This document shows, one piece after another, positions 1 to 8,448 of a stretch of 34,585 nt of DNA. Position numbers and translations under genes: made by a program. The notes beneath the pieces were generated by a model, which was not told where the DNA came from, searched no databases, and saw only the letters and a list, made by a program, of their open reading frames with translations. Origin of the DNA: Deltaproteobacteria bacterium. GTDB lineage: Bacteria > Desulfobacterota > Binatia > UBA12015. Position 1 is the first letter of the stretch, and each line of letters begins with the position of its first letter. The DNA is taken from contig JAJCZO010000269.1 in assembly GCA_029262355.1 (NCBI GenBank), positions 1 to 34,585 on the forward strand, in the 5' to 3' direction.

Positions 1-1
1 G

Positions 2-97
2 GAGATTCCTCGGGCCCGGATCTCCGCGCTCCCGGACAGTGTGAGCGCGTCGATGGACGCGGCAGAGACGTACACCCTGAGCTGCGATCGGGGTTGA
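2..97 (+). CDS. C-terminal tail of an upstream gene (partial)
   Basis: Frame 2 is open from the left edge and ends at TGA 95-97, giving a 31-residue tail ending in TYTLSCDRG. Its stop overlaps the TTG start of the next gene (TTGA, 94-97), an arrangement typical of translationally coupled genes. The fragment is too short to identify a family. Frame 1 is also open to the edge, so the tail could be a chance open frame; the overlap is the main argument for it. Confidence 0.4.
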   Translation, partial: EIPRARISALPDSVSASMDAAETYTLSCDRG

Positions 98-1419
98 ACC
101 GTACTGCGGAGGTGGATCTACAGCACGCAGTCGTCGACCTCGGTGCGGCCGGCTACGTCGAAGAGGAGTTCTTCTTCGAGGGCAGCGCCCGGGGATTCGC
201 CCAGGAGGGAGACTGGGCGCTCGACGGCATCTGGCCGGTCCGCGCGGTGTCGAACGCCGACTACAAGACGCGCTTGCTCGTGCGTCGCCCCACCGACCGG
301 GGCCAGTTCAGTGGAGTCGTGATCGTCGAATGGTTCAACGTCAGCTCTGGCGTGGACATCGATCCCGACTTCGGTTTCCTCAGCGCGGAGATCCTCCGGG
401 AGGGACACGTCTGGGTCGGCGTATCGGCGCAGGCTGCCGGGCTCGCCAGAGGTGGCGATGGCCCGTTCGGACCGAATGCCGTCGGGCTGCCGTACTGGGA
501 CCCCGAGCGATACGGATCGCTTCACCACCCAGGCGACACCTACTCTTACGACATCTTCTCCCAGGCCGGTGCCGCGCTGCGATCCCCGAGGGGTATCGAC
601 CCTCTGGGCGGTCTCCGGCCGCGGATGCTGGTCGCCGACGGCGAATCCCAGAGTGCGTTCCGGATGCTGACCTACGTGAATGCCATCCACCCCGGCGCCA
701 GGATCTACGACGGCTTCCTCATTCACAGCAGAAACGGAACCGGCGCGCCCCTGTCAGAGGGCGTCGTCGGCAACGTTCCCGCACCGGCGCGGGTCCGCAC
801 CGACCTCGATGCCCCGGTGTTCCAGTTCGTGACCGAAACCGACCTCTTCGACCTCGGCCGCGGCGACTTCGCGTTCCCCGGCGCCCGCCAACCCGACTCG
901 GACGGTGTTCGGACGTGGGAAGTCGCCGGAACCGCCCACGCCGATGCGCATTATCTGACGGTCCTCCTCGCCCAAGGGCGACGACAGTTCGAGGGCTTCC
1001 TCGATCTGTCGGGGCTCCTCACTCTCGTCAACACCGCTCCCCAGCACTTGGTGATGAACGCTGCCCTACACGCAGTCGTCGCATGGGTCGCGAACGGCAC
1101 TCCTCCCGCGAGCGCCCCCCCGATCGAAACCGCCGACGGCGCCATCGTCCGTGACGAGCTGGGCAACGCGCGGGGAGGCGTGCGATTGCCCCACGTCGAG
1201 GTGCCGGTGGCCCTCCTCTCGGGTGAGGACGGGGTGCCGCTCTCCGGGAGAACAGTACCCTTCGATGAGGCGACGCTACGGACTCTGTATCCGGATGCAG
1301 CGTCCTACGTCGACGCGGTGAGAGCCGCCGCACAAGCCGCGGTCGACGCGGGCTTCCTGTTGGCGATCGACGCCGCCGACATCGTCGCGAGGGCCGAGGC
1401 CAGCCCCCCGATCACCTAA
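94..1419 (+). CDS. alpha/beta hydrolase domain protein (Abhydrolase_10-like)
   Basis: This 441-residue protein resembles the alpha/beta-hydrolase domain family Abhydrolase_10, common in actinobacteria and deltaproteobacteria and largely without known substrates. Family-like signatures are VIVEWFNVSSGVD near residue 76, the region DPERYGSLHHPGDTYSYDIF, and a nucleophile-elbow-like GESQS with Ser185. FVTETDLF (about 245-252) could supply the acid, and AHADAH (281-286) the catalytic His. No signal peptide is visible, so it is probably cytoplasmic. The start is TTG at 94, overlapping the stop of the upstream frame (TTGA). The frame stays open to the window edge, so a longer N-terminus cannot be excluded. 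The family call rests on visible motifs only; the substrate is unknown, probably an ester or lactone. Confidence 0.8.
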   Translation: MNRTAEVDLQHAVVDLGAAGYVEEEFFFEGSARGFAQEGDWALDGIWPVRAVSNADYKTRLLVRRPTDRGQFSGVVIVEWFNVSSGVDIDPDFGFLSAEILREGHVWVGVSAQAAGLARGGDGPFGPNAVGLPYWDPERYGSLHHPGDTYSYDIFSQAGAALRSPRGIDPLGGLRPRMLVADGESQSAFRMLTYVNAIHPGARIYDGFLIHSRNGTGAPLSEGVVGNVPAPARVRTDLDAPVFQFVTETDLFDLGRGDFAFPGARQPDSDGVRTWEVAGTAHADAHYLTVLLAQGRRQFEGFLDLSGLLTLVNTAPQHLVMNAALHAVVAWVANGTPPASAPPIETADGAIVRDELGNARGGVRLPHVEVPVALLSGEDGVPLSGRTVPFDEATLRTLYPDAASYVDAVRAAAQAAVDAGFLLAIDAADIVARAEASPPIT

Positions 1420-1444
1420 CCCCGAAGGTTACGCCTCGGCCGTC

Positions 1445-1471
1445 GGAGCGGTGGCCTGGCCTCGCCGCTCC
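1445..1471 (+). terminator. GC-rich hairpin after the hydrolase gene
   Basis: GGAGCGG (1445-1451) pairs with CCGCTCC (1465-1471) across a 13-nt loop, 25 bp after the stop codon. There is no T-run, so it is only a candidate terminator for the gene ending at 1419. Confidence 0.3.
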
Positions 1472-1813
1472 ACCGAACGAACGCCGGGATGGTGGAGCTT
1501 GCCTCGATCATTCGAGACACATCGTCGTCGAGGTCCAGAACCTCGCCCACCTCACTACGGCCGACACGCCAGCCGTTGCTCATTGCCGTGGCAGTTCAGT
1601 GTCTGAGCCAAATGGTCTGCCGTCGCGCCGCGCCCGGCGTCGACCGTCACCGGGCCGAGCAACGGCCCCTCTACCGAGAATCCGCGAAGCTCCGCGCGGA
1701 TCTCGATGCGATCATCGTCTCGCCGCCGCAGGCGCAGATCGCTCTTGGACTCCCGGCTGCGGCATCGAATCCGGTCCTGCGCGGCGATGAAGCGCCCCGA
1801 ACCCTCGTTCAGG
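1472..1813. other. intergenic stretch, possibly decayed coding sequence
   Basis: No convincing gene lies here. On the minus strand, roughly 1820 down to a stop at 1555, one frame reads SDLRLRRRDDDRIEIRAEL and then GPLLGPVTVDAG with mostly G/C third positions. This resembles beta-strand segments of secreted proteins seen elsewhere in such genomes, but it has no start of its own and runs out of frame into the neighbouring secreted-protein gene. It may be a gene remnant or chance. Confidence 0.2.
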
Positions 1814-2452
1814 CTAGCGGCGCTTGAATCCACCGGGGCCGGCCAGCCCGCGCCGATTGTTGTAGACGATAGACATTCCTCCGACGTGAAGCGGTAGGCT
1901 GCAGGTATCGTCGTTCCCGTTGGTTTCCCGGAAGATGCCAAAGTGGATTCCGTCGCCGGGTGCCAAGGGAATGTCTTCACCCTCGTCCGAGATCTCGAAT
2001 CGGACGCGAACGGTCTCGTGCGGGATATCCTCCGCCGCGAAGACGATCCCATTTCCCGCCGCCAGACTGAACGGAGTCGTCGAGGCATTGCGGCCCTCGA
2101 AGCCAACGCCGGTGTTGCCGAACTCTCCGCTCCTTCGGAGCCGCATTCGAAAGAGTGCGTCCGGCCGCAAGTGGAAGCTGCAGTTGACAGCCTCGCTCTC
2201 CACGAGCAGCTCGAGCGTCAGCGCCCCCCCTTTGTAGTCGTCCGGGATCGTGAAGCCGTTGTAGAAGGTCGGGCGAAACTCCGAGGGGAGGACGATCGGC
2301 GCATGCGACGACGACAGCAGGAAGATCGCATCATTGTCGAGCTGAGAACCGTACGGGTTCAGTGAAAGCCGTTTTTCAGCCGCAAGAACCGCGTCCGACA
2401 TCGATATCGAGATTGCGATTGCCGCGAGCACCAATACCGTTTTCCGTTTCAT
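1814..2452 (-). CDS. secreted protein of unknown function
   Basis: This 212-residue protein begins MKRKTVLVLAAIAISISMSDAVLA, a clear Sec signal peptide. The start at 2452 is chosen because GGAGGT sits 6 nt upstream of ATG; the in-frame ATG at 2473 has no such site and would put extra residues before the signal peptide. The mature part is beta-rich and polar, with segments such as LTLELLVESEAVNCSFHL, PFSLAAGNGIVFAAED and GDGIHFGIFRE, and two cysteines that could form a disulfide. I do not recognise the family. It is probably periplasmic or extracellular. The adjacent genes are not on its strand, so it is likely monocistronic. Confidence 0.75.
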   Translation of the reverse strand: MKRKTVLVLAAIAISISMSDAVLAAEKRLSLNPYGSQLDNDAIFLLSSSHAPIVLPSEFRPTFYNGFTIPDDYKGGALTLELLVESEAVNCSFHLRPDALFRMRLRRSGEFGNTGVGFEGRNASTTPFSLAAGNGIVFAAEDIPHETVRVRFEISDEGEDIPLAPGDGIHFGIFRETNGNDDTCSLPLHVGGMSIVYNNRRGLAGPGGFKRR

Positions 2453-2929
2453 GAGCGGACCTCCATCCTGCATTTCAGGCGACGCACCCCGTCGAGGCGG
2501 GTCGCGGGTTCAAAGTTGGGTTCGAGAGGCGGCGCGCGAGCGCTCGATCAACGACGGTTGGTCTTTCCTCGTGAACGCTCCAGAACCCTAGGAGAGTCGA
2601 TCCGCCCAGTCATAAGGCGGCGGTAACGAAGGGGTAAAACCTCCTCGGCGACCCGGTTCGGGCGACATCCGCGGCGGACCACTCCGGTTCGCAGACGAGC
2701 ACTGCACGAAACAAGACCGGACGTCGGCCGGCTCGTATCCTCGGTCCGTGGGGTTCCACGGCCACGCATTCAGCGGATCGAGCACGAGGGGGCCGAATCC
2801 GACGGCTTCGGGGGCCCTGTCCGTCCCGGTCCTTCCCGCTGGGCCGGCGGATCGCATTCACGGCGCCTTTACGGAATCCTTACCGTAGCTTTGGGACTCG
2901 GGCGACCAAGAACGCGTATCGTCCCCAGC
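2453..2929. other. intergenic region, no feature recognised
   Basis: About 480 bp separate the divergent genes starting at 2452 (-) and 2930 (+), so it presumably holds both promoters. The open frames in it are Arg/Pro-rich and lack family features. TACGG/CCGTA arms around 2870-2888, just upstream of the small gene, form only a 5-bp dyad. Confidence 0.4.
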
Positions 2930-3154
2930 ATGACGCCCCTAAACGATGCGAATGTGATTGAGGGAACGCTCGATCCCGCCGGGTCGTTCGTCATCCGTTT
3001 CCGAAGTGGCTCGCGCCGCGGCGGGCCGGTGGCCGGACGAGTCGAGCATGTCTCGACGGGGCGCCAATCGCGCTTCGCGTCGCTCGAGGAGCTGGCCGGC
3101 TTCATGCTCGACAGGCTGCCGGTCGCCGAGGGCAACCCGACTCGCGATCCCTGA
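2930..3154 (+). CDS. small conserved-type protein (GRVEHV...LEEL)
   Basis: This 74-residue protein has no signal peptide. The segment FVIRFRSGSRRGGPVAGRVE followed by HVSTGRQSRFASLEELAGFM matches a pattern I recognise from many small uncharacterised bacterial proteins. In these, a GRVEHV strand is followed by a G-x-x-x-RF-x-SLEEL helix ending in F(L/M). The ATG at 2930 was chosen because the protein aligns from here with that pattern; a TTG at 2891 would add 13 residues with no likeness. There is no strong ribosome-binding site. The function is unknown; it is probably cytoplasmic. Confidence 0.6.
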   Translation: MTPLNDANVIEGTLDPAGSFVIRFRSGSRRGGPVAGRVEHVSTGRQSRFASLEELAGFMLDRLPVAEGNPTRDP

Positions 3155-3352
3155 CTCCCAGACATCCTCCTCCGACGTGCCGGGCACGACGCTCGACTCC
3201 GGGTGTCGAGAGAGCCGTTCGGCTCGAAGATCCGGTTCCAGCGGGGGCGGCGTCGAACAGAACGTCTCGTCCGAACCGCCTTCGTGCGGGTCGACACTCA
3301 GTACGACGAACCAGTGCAACCGGGGCACGACGCCCCACGAAAGGACCATACG

Positions 3353-3739
3353 ATGAAGGGAATTCGAATCGCTACGATGATCGGCGGGGTCGTGCTCGCC
3401 TGCGCAGGCACCACGCACGCGGCGTTCCTCGCCACGGGCCCGCTGCGCCTGGACGACAACCCCGCCAACGGAACCATTCTCCAATGCGCGGCGGTGAATG
3501 TGGGCAACAAAGACATCGAGGTCGCGATCACCGCGACGCTCGAGGCCACCGATGTCCAGCCCCCCCAGGTCCTCGGCCCCGGTGAGTCGGCGAGCCTGTT
3601 CAACCTGAACTCAGGGCCCGGTTCGCGAGAGGGCTGGTGCCGATTCAATCTGGTGGCCGGCAAGAAGGCGCACCTGAAAGCGTCCGCCTGCGCGCTCGAT
3701 CAGAACAACAACTGCCGCGCGTATCTCCGCGCCAAGTAG
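3353..3739 (+). CDS. small secreted protein, tandem paralogue 1
   Basis: This 128-residue exported protein starts MKGIRIATMIGGVVLACAGTTHA and is probably cleaved before AFLATGP. AAAGGA lies about 8 nt upstream of the ATG, which supports this start over earlier in-frame starts. The mature domain contains CAAVNVGNKDIEVAITATL, a PGESASLFNLNSGP turn, GWCRF, GKKAHLKASACALD and a final NNCRAYLR. Its four cysteines are shared with the next gene. This is a single beta-sandwich-like domain family that I associate with deltaproteobacterial and Binatota-like secretomes; the function is unknown. It is co-directional with its paralogue 15 bp downstream, probably one transcript. Confidence 0.8.
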   Translation: MKGIRIATMIGGVVLACAGTTHAAFLATGPLRLDDNPANGTILQCAAVNVGNKDIEVAITATLEATDVQPPQVLGPGESASLFNLNSGPGSREGWCRFNLVAGKKAHLKASACALDQNNNCRAYLRAK

Positions 3740-3754
3740 AGAAGGAGAAAACTG

Positions 3755-4150
3755 ATGAATACTCTTCGTTCCTCGTTGGCCCTGGTGGCTCTGGTGGCTT
3801 TGGCAACCGGTGTCGCAGACACCGCACAGGCCGCCGCAACGCTCTCGACTGGCCCCGTGCGCGTAAGCGCCGACCCGGCTCACGGCGACCTCCTGCGTTG
3901 CGGAGCCGTCAATGTCGGCACGAAGGAGATCGAGGTCGTCATTACCGCCACCCTCGACGATACCTTCCAGAGCCCGCCACTGTTCGTTACGCCCGGCCAG
4001 ACCGCGACGATCTTCAACCCGAACTCGGGCCCGAGCTCGGCCAACGGCTTCTGCCGCTTCACCATAAAGGGAGGGAAGAAGAACGTCCGCGCCTCCGCGT
4101 GCGCGCTCGACCAGAACAACAACTGCCGCGCCGCCGCCGGTGCAGACTGA
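3755..4150 (+). CDS. small secreted protein, tandem paralogue 2
   Basis: This 131-residue protein has a signal peptide (MNTLRSSLALVALVALATGV then ADTAQA-A) and AAGGAG 7 nt before the ATG. The mature part aligns with the preceding gene almost without gaps: CGAVNVGTKEIEVVITATL, PGQTATIFNPNSGPSS, GFCRF, GGKKNVRASACALDQNNNCR. All four cysteines are kept. The two genes are a tandem duplication of one secreted domain, whose role is not known. A large hairpin (4182-4237) follows and probably ends the transcript. Confidence 0.8.
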   Translation: MNTLRSSLALVALVALATGVADTAQAAATLSTGPVRVSADPAHGDLLRCGAVNVGTKEIEVVITATLDDTFQSPPLFVTPGQTATIFNPNSGPSSANGFCRFTIKGGKKNVRASACALDQNNNCRAAAGAD

Positions 4151-4181
4151 CTCTTGCCTACGCCGTCCGAGACCAGGTTCC

Positions 4182-4237
4182 AGCCGCCCTCCCCTTTCGC
4201 ACCCGTCCGTGGTGCGAAAGGGCTGGCTCGGGCGGCT
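4182..4237. terminator. two-tier hairpin between convergent genes
   Basis: An inner perfect 12-bp stem, CCCTTTCGCACC (4192-4203) with GGTGCGAAAGGG (4211-4222), has a 7-nt loop. An outer 8-bp stem, AGCCGCCC (4182-4189) with GGGCGGCT (4230-4237), encloses it. It lies between the stop at 4150 (+) and the stop of the convergent gene at 4283 (-), so it probably acts in both directions. No long T-run follows on either strand. Confidence 0.6.
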
Positions 4238-4282
4238 CCTGCGAAGCGCGACGCTCCGTCCGCTCTACGGCCAGAGCTCGGC

Positions 4283-5734
4283 TTACTGTTCGAAGCAGTA
4301 GATGCCGTAGACCGGAAACGCAGGGCCGCAGGAGATGAAATCGCCGCGGGTCCAGGCGCCGACGAATTGCGGCATGGTGTCGCCTCCGGCGACGTTGGTC
4401 GGGCTCGCCGAGCTGGTCCAGTCGTCGCAGATCTTCGACGGGGCTGTCTCGACTGGCGTGCCGTCCATGTCCGTATTCGTGTAGACATACCGGTCGGGAA
4501 ACGATCCGCCGTCGGCCGTGATGTTGATTGCGCCGTCCGGGCCATTCGTCAGATCCCCCCAGTCTTCCGCAACGGAGACGCCGTTGGGCATCACGTAGGG
4601 AACGGTCGATCGCGTGAACCGAGTCGACGGGGAGCTCTTCGAATCGGACATCCACGCCAGGTAGATGCCGGGCAGACCTGCCGCCTTCGCGTCCTGCTGG
4701 CAAATGCTGTCCGCACCGAGAAGGCCTCCGAAGCTCGCGTTCTGGACCGCCTCGGCTACGAAGATCAGCTTCTCCGGCTCGTGATCCGCCAGGAAAATGC
4801 CCGACATGCGCTGGCCGACCGAGAACGTTCCCAACGACTGCGAAACCAGGCCGAACAGGTTCTCGTCGTCGGAAACCGAGCCGTCCGACGTGAACCAGAT
4901 CTTGCCACTGGCCTTCAGCGTGGTGCGCCCGGCGAGGCTCTGGAGTGTGTCCAGATGGACGCCGGATACCAGAAGGTTGCTCCTGCTCGCGACGCGTTTG
5001 CCTTCCGCGTCGTCGAAAGCGACGTCGAACGTAATCGTTGTCGGGCGAATGCGAGAGGGGTGGCCGTACGCATCGCGAAAGGCAGCGAGGATGATTCGAT
5101 TGCCGTCCTTTGACGGGGGCGAGAGCGTATCTGGCCGGAAGTATGTGGGGACGACGAGCGCATCTGGCGCGAACCTCTGATACCGCACGGCGACGCCGTC
5201 GACCGGCAACCCAGCCTTCGGACGCTCGCCTCGACGATTGACGGCAACCCGAGCCAGCGGGCTCTGCCCGAAGCCAGAACCCAGATCGGTGTTTGCCAGC
5301 GTAAACGCCCCTGCCAATGGCGGGGTGGAGCCCTTCTGTCCTACCCCAGGTGGGACCACCGCCTGATCCGAGCCCGCGACGACCGGGGTCACGACGGCAA
5401 GGCCCGCGTTTCCAACGACGCCGCTCACCGTCGTCGGATCCATCACGATGTTTCCGTTCGCAACCAGAGTCCGATTCTCGAGTGCGACGACCTTCTCGAG
5501 ATCCTCTGAATAGTAGGCGATCTCGATCCGAATGTCGGAGTTGGCCAGGTTTGCGACCGTGAGAAACGGCACGCGCTTGGACCGGGCGTCGAAGAAGAAG
5601 AAGAGTTGATCACCGTAGACGCCCGGCGTTTCGATGACCGGAGGAACCTGCGGCGGCACGGCCGATGCGATGCTCCGGAACATCGCAAGGAGGGCCAGCG
5701 TAGAGACCATGAACTTCAAGGCATCCGAAAACAT
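4283..5734 (-). CDS. secreted protein with C-terminal DUF1554 domain
   Basis: This 483-residue protein starts at an ATG preceded by GGAGG 6 nt upstream, followed by a signal peptide (MFSDALKFMVSTLALLAMF then RSIASA). Residues about 30-320 are a beta-rich region of unknown family (QLFFFFDARSKRVPFLTVAN and later strands). From about residue 335 the sequence IFVAEAVQNASFGGLLGADS, ICQQDAKAAGLPGIYLAWMS, STVPYVMPNG and CDDWTSS through the terminal YGIYCFEQ matches the DUF1554 pattern. That fold is related to C-type-lectin/endostatin-like domains and is known from Leptospira and environmental bacteria. Its paired cysteines fit an extracellular protein. A binding or surface role is plausible; no catalytic motif is visible. 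Confidence 0.8.
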   Translation of the reverse strand: MFSDALKFMVSTLALLAMFRSIASAVPPQVPPVIETPGVYGDQLFFFFDARSKRVPFLTVANLANSDIRIEIAYYSEDLEKVVALENRTLVANGNIVMDPTTVSGVVGNAGLAVVTPVVAGSDQAVVPPGVGQKGSTPPLAGAFTLANTDLGSGFGQSPLARVAVNRRGERPKAGLPVDGVAVRYQRFAPDALVVPTYFRPDTLSPPSKDGNRIILAAFRDAYGHPSRIRPTTITFDVAFDDAEGKRVASRSNLLVSGVHLDTLQSLAGRTTLKASGKIWFTSDGSVSDDENLFGLVSQSLGTFSVGQRMSGIFLADHEPEKLIFVAEAVQNASFGGLLGADSICQQDAKAAGLPGIYLAWMSDSKSSPSTRFTRSTVPYVMPNGVSVAEDWGDLTNGPDGAINITADGGSFPDRYVYTNTDMDGTPVETAPSKICDDWTSSASPTNVAGGDTMPQFVGAWTRGDFISCGPAFPVYGIYCFEQ

Positions 5735-5829
5735 GAGGTTCCTCCGTCTCTCGGTCGTACACGGGCCGCCGAGCCCCGACAAGAATGGCCCCTCGTGCTG
5801 AGCCAGGCCAGGCAGAGCATCGCGCGACG

Positions 5830-8448
5830 TCAGAGCGATCGCAGAAACGCGAGGAGCGCCTGTCGATCCGGATCAGACATCGACGCGAAGGCTTCCCGGG
5901 CGCCGCGCCCTTCGCCTCCGTGCCAGAGAACGGCTTCCGCGAGGGTACGCGCTCGACCGTCGTGAAGGTAGGCCTCGCCGCCGCTCACGCCGGCGGTCAG
6001 GCCGATGCCCCATAGGGGCGGCGTGCGCCATTCCGCGCCCGAAGCATTTCCCTCCGGTAGGTTCGCGGCCAGACCGGGCCCCATGTCGTGCAGGAGGAGA
6101 TCCGTGTACGCATGGATGGTTTGGTCGGCGAGCTCCGCGAGCGGATGGAAGGGCGTGGTCACGAACGTGGGCGCATGACATCCGCCGCAGCCTGCATCGG
6201 TAAACAGCTCCTCGCCACGTTGCACCACCGGATCGTCCGCATGCCGGCGGGCCTGCATCCCGAGGAGCGCGAGGTACGCCACCAGATCGTCGAGGTCGGC
6301 GTCGTTCACTTCGCTGCCACCAACGCCACACCCCATCTGTGACGAGCCACAGTCGGGATCGGGAAACACGCGAGACGTCACGCCCATGTCGGTGCGGAAG
6401 GCGGCCGCCGCCTGATGCCGAATCGTCGCTTGCCCCGCCTTCCACCCGAAGCGACCGAGGCGGAGCGCCCCGGATTCGGGGTCGGTCACGACGCGGACGC
6501 GGCCGGAGATGCCGTCGGCGTCTTCGTCTTCGGGGTCCGCTCTCGCCACCACCGCGTCTTCGGGAATCGCCTCGAGCAATCCCAGGCCCACCAGCTGCGG
6601 AGCGATTCGCGCAGAGAAGTGGCTCGGGACCGGCCCCCCGAAGGCAAAGCGCGGCCGACGCAGGCCGCCTTCTTCGGTCCATCCTTCGAGGATTGCCTCG
6701 CCCTCGCCGGGCCCGCCCTCGCCGCGCGGCTGGAGCACCGCGCCGAGCAGTGGATCCGGGTTCCCCAGCGCGTCGCCGACGCGGACGACGAACCGATCCA
6801 ACGGTGCGCCGGGCGGCGGAGGCAGCGCACGGCCGTTGTTCGGGTGACACGCGGCGCACGACACGTCGATGTAGGAGGGGCCAACCTTCCCGGCCTGGCT
6901 CGACCACGCGGGGTTCGCCGCCGACTCGTCGTGCGATCCGTCCTCGAAGCTCGTGTGCTGGACGCGCCTTCCGCGAAGAAACGGCTGTGCATTCTGCGGC
7001 GCAAGATTCTGCGTCATCTGGAGGAAGAGGTTGTCCGGCTCGGCCGACTCGTTTCGGTGGACGGTGGTGGCTCCCCCAAGGAGGTCACGGGCCGCGATGC
7101 GCCGCGAGTCGCGCAAGGGGCCGCTTCCCTCCCACGGGACGAGCCCCTCTCCGACCACGTACAGCATCGTGGTCCCGTAATAGTTCTCGCGACCGCGCGG
7201 CGGAGAATCGAGGAACTGGCTCAGCTCGAACTCCATGGCGTCGCCGATGCGGATCGGTCGACCCTCAGTCGGGTTGTAGGACACGCTGTGCGTGTAGTTC
7301 CGATCATCGATCGGCGTCATCGAACGATTGTCGAAGTACTCGGCCACCGTATTCACGCCTCGAAAGAAGAGGCGAAGCTCCGCCTGACCGTCGTCGAGCT
7401 TCCACTGCGTCGTCACGTTGAAGGTGATGGTGGCCCCGCCCTTGGCGACTTCATCGACGATCTCGACCGCCGCGCTGCGATGCTCCCAGTAATGGCTCAG
7501 ATAATGCTCGTAGGACTGGAACTGGCTCTCGCGGGCATGTCGATCTCGCGCCCGGTCCGACCAGCGAGTGATGCGCGCGGTCGGGGTCTCGAAGGTGAGA
7601 GACGGCTCGAGCGCAGTGCTCCCGTCGTAAAGTGGGACGATGTTCTCGCAGGATTCGTTGGCAACATAGATGCACGATCCATTCTCACAGGCGTCGTCGG
7701 TGCAGAGATTTCCGTCCTCACAGTCACGGTCCTCGGCGCATGCGCTGCCGTCGTCGCAGTCGTTCGCCACTGCGCGACATCCAAGGGTCGGGTCGCAGAG
7801 GTCGTCGGTGCAGATGTCGTCATCGTCGCAGACGGGCCCTGTCCCACCGCGGCAGGTGGCATCGACGCAAGCCTCCGTACCGTTGCAGACGTCGGCGTCA
7901 TCACAATCGGCATCCATGGTGCAGATCGCGGGTGCCGGCGAGGGCGAGGGCGAGGGGCGCGGCGCACCGAGCTGGAGATAGTCGAGAGCGCCGATCCAAC
8001 CCTCCCCCGCACCGAGCAGGCACAGCTCGCCCACCCCCACCTGTGGTGAGATGCTGGTCGAGGCATCTCCACACGATCCGCTCCAAGGCCCTCCCGTGAC
8101 GCAGTTCGGGAGCGCGATGCGACCGACCACAGTGCCGCCGTACGTGACGTCGACCCCGTCGCCGTTCCCTTCTCCGTTGCTGTAGCGCACCGTGACTCTC
8201 GTGACGCCGCCCATCTCCACGTCGCGCCAACACACGGAATCCCCCGCGGAGTCCATCACCCCGCCGAAGCTTCGGGCGCGCATGCCCTCCTGCCTCCCGC
8301 TCTCGACCTCGAGTCGGGGCCCACTCTCCTTCGGGCAGGCTGCGACAACGATCGCGACGAGCGCGAGTCCGAAGCTTCTCCGGAATCGTGAGCTCGAGGA
8401 ATTGCATCTGGCTCGCCGGTGAGCCCGCGGTCGGTGGTGTGTGAGCAT
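5830..8448 (-). CDS. di-heme DHOR (DUF1111) lipoprotein with Cys-rich repeats
   Basis: This 872-residue lipoprotein has a basic N-terminus, hydrophobic FGLALVAIVV and lipobox VAAC with Cys38. Residues 60-160 look like a carbohydrate-binding-module-type beta domain (VTRVTVRYSNGEGNGDGVDV). A PSPSPSPAP linker follows, then Cys-rich repeats at 176-268 (CNGTEAC, CTDDLCD, CTDDACENGSC) like those in slime-mould and myxobacterial surface proteins. An unassigned region spans 270-500. The C-terminal 370 residues are a DHOR (di-heme oxidoreductase-like) domain with heme motifs CAACH (531-535) and CGGCH (754-758) and the family-typical LHDGRARTLAEAVLWHGGE. The protein is presumably an outer-membrane or periplasmic electron-transfer protein or peroxidase-like enzyme; the substrate is unknown. 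AAGGGA lies 6 nt before the ATG. It is far longer than the usual DHOR of about 450-500 residues because of the N-terminal modules. Confidence 0.87.
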   Translation of the reverse strand: MLTHHRPRAHRRARCNSSSSRFRRSFGLALVAIVVAACPKESGPRLEVESGRQEGMRARSFGGVMDSAGDSVCWRDVEMGGVTRVTVRYSNGEGNGDGVDVTYGGTVVGRIALPNCVTGGPWSGSCGDASTSISPQVGVGELCLLGAGEGWIGALDYLQLGAPRPSPSPSPAPAICTMDADCDDADVCNGTEACVDATCRGGTGPVCDDDDICTDDLCDPTLGCRAVANDCDDGSACAEDRDCEDGNLCTDDACENGSCIYVANESCENIVPLYDGSTALEPSLTFETPTARITRWSDRARDRHARESQFQSYEHYLSHYWEHRSAAVEIVDEVAKGGATITFNVTTQWKLDDGQAELRLFFRGVNTVAEYFDNRSMTPIDDRNYTHSVSYNPTEGRPIRIGDAMEFELSQFLDSPPRGRENYYGTTMLYVVGEGLVPWEGSGPLRDSRRIAARDLLGGATTVHRNESAEPDNLFLQMTQNLAPQNAQPFLRGRRVQHTSFEDGSHDESAANPAWSSQAGKVGPSYIDVSCAACHPNNGRALPPPPGAPLDRFVVRVGDALGNPDPLLGAVLQPRGEGGPGEGEAILEGWTEEGGLRRPRFAFGGPVPSHFSARIAPQLVGLGLLEAIPEDAVVARADPEDEDADGISGRVRVVTDPESGALRLGRFGWKAGQATIRHQAAAAFRTDMGVTSRVFPDPDCGSSQMGCGVGGSEVNDADLDDLVAYLALLGMQARRHADDPVVQRGEELFTDAGCGGCHAPTFVTTPFHPLAELADQTIHAYTDLLLHDMGPGLAANLPEGNASGAEWRTPPLWGIGLTAGVSGGEAYLHDGRARTLAEAVLWHGGEGRGAREAFASMSDPDRQALLAFLRSL

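Noticed and set aside
3781-3806. Short direct repeat CTGGTGGCT in the second tandem secreted-protein gene
   Set aside because: It simply encodes the repetitive LVALVALA core of the signal peptide.
4154-5113. 319-codon plus-strand frame over the DUF1554 gene
   Set aside because: It starts inside the terminator region, has no recognisable domain and is antisense to a well-supported gene.
6415-8049. 544-codon plus-strand open frame antisense to the di-heme lipoprotein gene
   Set aside because: Arg/Ala-rich translation with no domain likeness; the opposite strand encodes a protein with signal peptide and heme motifs. Long antisense frames are expected at this GC content.
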